In this document: one piece after another, positions 60,378-64,000 of the stretch
How positions within the stretch are numbered: position 1 is the stretch's first letter
Layout of the letters: every line of letters starts with the position of its first letter
Assembly: GCF_018614035.1 (NCBI RefSeq)
Contig: NZ_JAGGPA010000028.1
Span: forward strand, 36,517 to 100,516
Origin: Streptomyces sp. ISL-96
GTDB taxonomy: Bacteria > Actinomycetota > Actinomycetes > Streptomycetales > Streptomycetaceae
Direction of reading: 5' to 3'
DNA: 64,000 nt
Notes under the pieces: generated by a model
Database searches by the model: none
Seen by the model: the letters and a program-made list of their open reading frames with translations, nothing else
What the model was told of the DNA's origin: nothing
Made by a program: the position numbers and the translations under genes

Positions 60378-63260
60378 ATGTCGTCCGTACACCCGACCCC
60401 ACACCCGCCCCCCGTCGAGGCGGGTCACGCACAACTCGACGCGGTGACCTACGCGCTGGGCGGTCTCGGCGCGCCCGTCGACTGCGCCGGTCTGCGCAGC
60501 CTGGCGCTGGAGGGGCCGCAGGTGCTGTGGCTCGTCGTGGGCGGGGCCCTGGACCTGTTCGCCGTCGACGCCGTCCAGCAGGGCCACTGGCACTTCCTCG
60601 GCCGCCTCGAAGCGGGAGCGCTGCTGCTCGGCCCGGTCGAAGGCCCCCAGCACACGCTGGTCGGCAGGCCGTCGCAGGACTGCCTGCTGCGGCGGATCCC
60701 GCTGCGCGAGCTCTACCGGCAGCCCGAGTACGCCCATGGCTACGCCGATCCCTACGCCGATCCGTACGCCGACACCCATGCCGGATACGAGAGCCCGCTC
60801 GACCACGCCTTCGCGCTCGGCATCGGGCGCAGCCTCGGCGTGCTGTTCCAGGCCCCGCTGGACGGCCGTCCCGACATCGACGGCCCGGTGACCGACGACG
60901 ACATCCTGTGGATGCCGGTGTCTCCCGGCAGCGTGCAGTACGGCGCCTCCTACAGCGCGGATGCCGTGGGCGACCTGCTGATCGAAACCGCGATGTGGCA
61001 GCAGCTGGTGAACCAGCAGTACCGCCTGCTGTCCGCCGTCGACCACTGGATCGAAGACCTCGAACGCGCCCACGAGGACCGTACGGCCGCCGGCATCAAG
61101 GCGGGCGCGGCCGTCCGCGCGCGGGCCGACGAGGCGCTGGTCGCCTCCATCGGCCGCCCGGACCGGTCCGGGCGCGCGGCGGCGGGCACGCACCGCGCCA
61201 CCGACGACGCCACCTTCGCCGTCTGCCGCCGGGTCGCGGAGGCGGCCGGGATCACCCTCACCGAGCCCCCGAAGGGCGGCGCGGTCAACGACCGCGTCAC
61301 GCCCGTCGACCGCATCGCCCTGGTCTCCCGCGTCCGTACCCGCCCGGTGCGGCTCGACGGGCGGTGGTGGCGGGCGAACTCCGGCCCCCTGGTCGGCCAC
61401 CGCGCCAAATCGGGCGCGCCCGTCGCGCTGCTGTGGCGGCGCGGTCGGTACGAGGCGGTGAACCCGGCCTCGGGCGTGCGGATCCGTATCGGCAAGGACA
61501 ACGCGGACGACTTCGAGCCGCGCGCGGTCATGTTCTACCGGCCCCTTCCCGAGCGGCCCCTGACCCTGTGGGGCCTGCTGCGCTTCAGCCTCCGCGACAC
61601 CCGCCCGGACGTGCGGAACCTGCTCCTCAGCGGTCTGGTGACGGTCGGCCTCGGCGGTCTCGTACCGATCGCCACCGGCCAGGTGCTCGGCGTGTACGTA
61701 CCGAACGCCGAGACGAGCCTCATCGTCCAGGTCTCCGCGGCCGTCATGATCACCAGCATCGTCACCGCGTCCTTCATGCTGCTGCAGAACCTCACCATCC
61801 TCCGCATGGAAGGCCGCATCGAGGCCGGCCTCCAGCCCGCCGTCTGGGACCGGCTGCTGCGACTGCCGACGAAATTCTTCACCGAGCGGTCCACCGGCGA
61901 ACTCGCCAGCGCGGCCATGGGCATCAGCGCCATCCGCAGGGTGCTGTCCGGGCTCGGCCCGGTGGCCGTACAGGCGAGCACGGTCGGTGCGATGAACGTG
62001 GTTCTGCTGTTCTGGTTCAGCGTGCCGCTGGCCCTGGCCGCGATCGCCATGCTCGTAGTCATCGGCGGCGTGTTCCTGGGGATGGGCCTGTGGCAGGTGC
62101 GCTGGCAGCGCAAGCTCGTCGAGCTCGGCAACAAGCTCAACAACCAGGCGTTCCAGACCCTGCGCGGACTGCCCAAACTGCGGGTCGCGGCCGCCGAGAG
62201 TTTCGCGTACGCCGCCTGGGCCCGCGAGTTCGCCCGCTCGCGCGAACTTCAGCAGCGCGCCGGCCGCATCAAGAACCTGACCACGGTCCTCGACGCCATC
62301 TATCTGCCGTTGTGCTCGCTCATCATGTTCATGCTGCTCGCGGGGCCGGCTCGCGGCAGCATGTCGGCCGGAGCGTTCCTGACCTTCAGCACGGCCGTCA
62401 CCATGCTGCTGACGTCCGTCACCCAGCTGAGTGGCGCGCTCATCTCCGTCGCCGCCGTCCTGCCGATGTTCGAACAGATCAAGCCGGTCCTGGACGAGGC
62501 ACCGGAGGTACGAGGCACCAGCGCGCAGCCCGGCACCCTGTCCGGCGGCATCGAAGCCAGGAAGCTGTCGTTCCGCTACACCGACGACGGCCCGCTGGTG
62601 CTCGACGACGTGTCGCTCGAAGTGCGCCCCGGCGAATTCGTGGCGATCGTCGGACCCAGCGGCTGCGGCAAGTCGACCCTGCTGCGGCTGCTCATCGGCT
62701 TCGACAAGCCGGTCTCGGGCAGCGTGCTGTACGACGGCCAGGACCTGGCGGCGCTGGACCAGTCGGCCGTACGCCGTCAGTGCGGTGTCGTCCTCCAGAA
62801 CGCGCAGCCGCTGACGGGATCGATCCTGGACTGCATCAGCGGTGCCGAGGTCTTCTCCCAGGAAGAGGTGTGGGAGGCCGCCGAGATGGCCGGCCTGGCC
62901 GAGGACATCCGGCGCATGCCGATGGGGCTGCACACGATGATCGCCGGCGGCGGCGCGATCTCGGGCGGGCAGCGCCAGCGCCTGATGATCGCTCAGGCTC
63001 TGGTACGCCGCCCCCGTATCCTCTTCTTCGACGAGGCGACCAGCGCGCTCGACAACGAGACGCAGCGCATCGTCATGGCCAGCACCCGCAGGCTGAGCGC
63101 CGGCCGCCTGGTCATCGCCCACCGGCTGTCCACGGTCATGGACGCCGACCGGGTGATCGTCATGGCGGACGGCAGGATCGTCGAACAGGGACCGCCCGCG
63201 CAGCTGCTCGCCGACACGGGCGGCCGGCTGCACGAACTCGTTCGGCGCCAGCTGGCGTGA
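60378..63260 (+). CDS. NHLP-type second ABC exporter (permease/ATPase without C39)
   Basis: This 960-residue partner of the C39 exporter lacks a peptidase. Its N-terminal 300 residues hold a cNMP-binding-like unit with a YADPYADPYADTHA repeat, a helical domain and LWRRGRYEAVNP before the membrane part. The six membrane helices (about 395-720) lead to an ATPase with GPSGCGKSTLLRL and ISGGQRQRLMIAQAL. The pair probably forms a heterodimer, a layout known from NHLM systems. It starts four bases after the C39 gene. Confidence 0.93.
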   Translation: MSSVHPTPHPPPVEAGHAQLDAVTYALGGLGAPVDCAGLRSLALEGPQVLWLVVGGALDLFAVDAVQQGHWHFLGRLEAGALLLGPVEGPQHTLVGRPSQDCLLRRIPLRELYRQPEYAHGYADPYADPYADTHAGYESPLDHAFALGIGRSLGVLFQAPLDGRPDIDGPVTDDDILWMPVSPGSVQYGASYSADAVGDLLIETAMWQQLVNQQYRLLSAVDHWIEDLERAHEDRTAAGIKAGAAVRARADEALVASIGRPDRSGRAAAGTHRATDDATFAVCRRVAEAAGITLTEPPKGGAVNDRVTPVDRIALVSRVRTRPVRLDGRWWRANSGPLVGHRAKSGAPVALLWRRGRYEAVNPASGVRIRIGKDNADDFEPRAVMFYRPLPERPLTLWGLLRFSLRDTRPDVRNLLLSGLVTVGLGGLVPIATGQVLGVYVPNAETSLIVQVSAAVMITSIVTASFMLLQNLTILRMEGRIEAGLQPAVWDRLLRLPTKFFTERSTGELASAAMGISAIRRVLSGLGPVAVQASTVGAMNVVLLFWFSVPLALAAIAMLVVIGGVFLGMGLWQVRWQRKLVELGNKLNNQAFQTLRGLPKLRVAAAESFAYAAWAREFARSRELQQRAGRIKNLTTVLDAIYLPLCSLIMFMLLAGPARGSMSAGAFLTFSTAVTMLLTSVTQLSGALISVAAVLPMFEQIKPVLDEAPEVRGTSAQPGTLSGGIEARKLSFRYTDDGPLVLDDVSLEVRPGEFVAIVGPSGCGKSTLLRLLIGFDKPVSGSVLYDGQDLAALDQSAVRRQCGVVLQNAQPLTGSILDCISGAEVFSQEEVWEAAEMAGLAEDIRRMPMGLHTMIAGGGAISGGQRQRLMIAQALVRRPRILFFDEATSALDNETQRIVMASTRRLSAGRLVIAHRLSTVMDADRVIVMADGRIVEQGPPAQLLADTGGRLHELVRRQLA

Positions 63261-63270
63261 GGCCGGCCGC

Positions 63271-63966
63271 TCAGTACAGCGCCTTTAGCATCTCCTCGGC
63301 CAGCGGGCCGGCCGAGGCCGGATTCTGGCCGGTGTACAGATTGCGGTCGACGACCACGTGCGGCGACCACGGCTCGCCCTCGCGGAAGTCGGCGCCGAGC
63401 TCCACGAGGCGGTCCTGGAGCAGCCACTTCGCCTTGTCCGCGAGGCCCGCCTGGCTCTCCTCGGCGTTGGTGAAGCCGGTCAGCCGGTAGCCCGCGAAGG
63501 GGGAGCCGCCGACGGCGTTCCCCGTGGCCAGCAGGGCGGCGGGCGCGTGGCACACCACACCCAGCGCCTTGCCCGACGCGAGAGCGGCGGTCAGCACCCT
63601 GGCGGATGCGGCGCTGACCGCCAGGTCCTCCATCGGGCCGTGGCCGCCGGGGTAGAAAACGGCGTCGTAGTCGGCCGGATCCACTTCCTCCAGCTTCAGC
63701 GGCTGCTGAAGCTGGGTGAACGACGCCAGGGCCCTCACGACCCGGTCGGCACCCTCCGGGCCGCCGTTGACCTCCGGGGCGAGGCTGGCCCGGTCCACGT
63801 TCGGCACGACGCCGCCGGGCGTGGCGACCACGACCTCGTGGCCCGCGCCGGTGAACGCCTCATAGGGGGCCACGACCTCCTCGGCCCAGAAGCCGGTGGG
63901 GTGGGCGGTGCCGTCGGCCAGGGTCCAGTGGTCGGCGCCGGTCACTACGAACAGGATGTTCGACAT
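63271..63966 (-). CDS. DJ-1/PfpI family protein (Hsp31-like)
   Basis: This 231-residue protein has the nucleophile elbow GVVCHAPAAL (catalytic Cys followed by His, about residue 140), the acidic partner YPGGHGPMEDL and the N-terminal ILFVVTGADHWTLADG. It resembles the class I glutamine amidotransferase-like Hsp31/PfpI group with chaperone, deglycase or protease activity. It is convergent with the exporter operon with a ten-base gap. Its ATG at 63966 is near the window end, so upstream context is unknown. Confidence 0.9.
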   Translation of the reverse strand: MSNILFVVTGADHWTLADGTAHPTGFWAEEVVAPYEAFTGAGHEVVVATPGGVVPNVDRASLAPEVNGGPEGADRVVRALASFTQLQQPLKLEEVDPADYDAVFYPGGHGPMEDLAVSAASARVLTAALASGKALGVVCHAPAALLATGNAVGGSPFAGYRLTGFTNAEESQAGLADKAKWLLQDRLVELGADFREGEPWSPHVVVDRNLYTGQNPASAGPLAEEMLKALY

Positions 63967-64000
63967 TGAGCTCTCCCAAAGTTAGGGCTTGCAGAGAATT

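Noticed and set aside
60360..63233. 957-codon minus-strand frame opposite the second exporter gene
   Set aside because: Shadow of the ABC exporter, with Arg/Gly/His-rich composition and no motifs.

Overview
The window reads as chromosomal DNA of a Streptomyces or a close relative. GC is very high and third codon positions are GC-rich. GTG starts and 4-base start/stop overlaps are frequent. Many families are typical of Streptomyces: a CebR-type regulator, monomeric isocitrate dehydrogenase, a 'streptophobe' membrane protein, DUF6777- and DUF6480-like proteins, and a SigB-type sigma factor. I see no rRNA, tRNA, CRISPR array, transposase or phage integration module.

Layout. (1) 0.6-8 kb is a cellulose-utilisation island. 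It holds a secreted GH6 cellulase (Fn3 and CBM3), a convergent secreted GH12 endoglucanase (CBM2), an unknown secreted protein, a small exported protein and a LacI/CebR-type repressor. Four near-perfect TGGGAGCGCTCCCA operators sit next to plausible promoters. (2) 8-16 kb holds an orphan glycosyltransferase, phosphoglucomutase, isocitrate dehydrogenase, an F420-type oxidoreductase, a CBS protein and a PhzF protein. (3) 16-18 kb holds small stress-type genes (hemerythrin, DUF2795). (4) 18.3-30.3 kb is an eleven-gene sugar operon. It encodes a UDP-glucuronate decarboxylase, a carbamoyltransferase, six glycosyltransferases, and the GmhA, HldE and GmhB steps that make an activated heptose, which is striking in an organism without LPS. 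(5) 30-43 kb holds an MFS exporter, two SDR oxidoreductases, small stress proteins (ChaB, CBS, CsbD, small membrane proteins), a three-subunit molybdenum hydroxylase and a FUSC protein. (6) 42.8-47.4 kb holds an anti-sigma-type kinase overlapping convergently with a SigB-type sigma factor, an epimerase and a stand-alone cytochrome oxidase subunit I.

(7) 47.6-54.6 kb is a signalling and transport locus. It contains a double-FHA ABC transporter, a protein with repeated EPTRVV motifs, a soluble Ser/Thr kinase translationally coupled to it, a polytopic 'streptophobe' protein and a DUF6777-like anchored protein. The arrangement suggests that the kinase phosphorylates the Thr repeats and the FHA domains then bind them, as in the mycobacterial PknF/Rv1747 pair. 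(8) 56.9-63.3 kb is an NHLM/NHLP-type peptide export operon. It has a 74-residue double-glycine precursor, a membrane-fusion protein, a C39 peptidase/ABC exporter and a second ABC exporter. The precursor core has no Cys and carries three glycine zippers, and no modification enzyme is nearby. The window ends with a DJ-1/PfpI family protein.

The strongest candidates for undescribed biology are the glycine-zipper peptide exporter, the kinase/Thr-repeat/FHA-transporter locus and the Gram-positive heptose operon. All functional statements rest on motif reading only; no database search was run.
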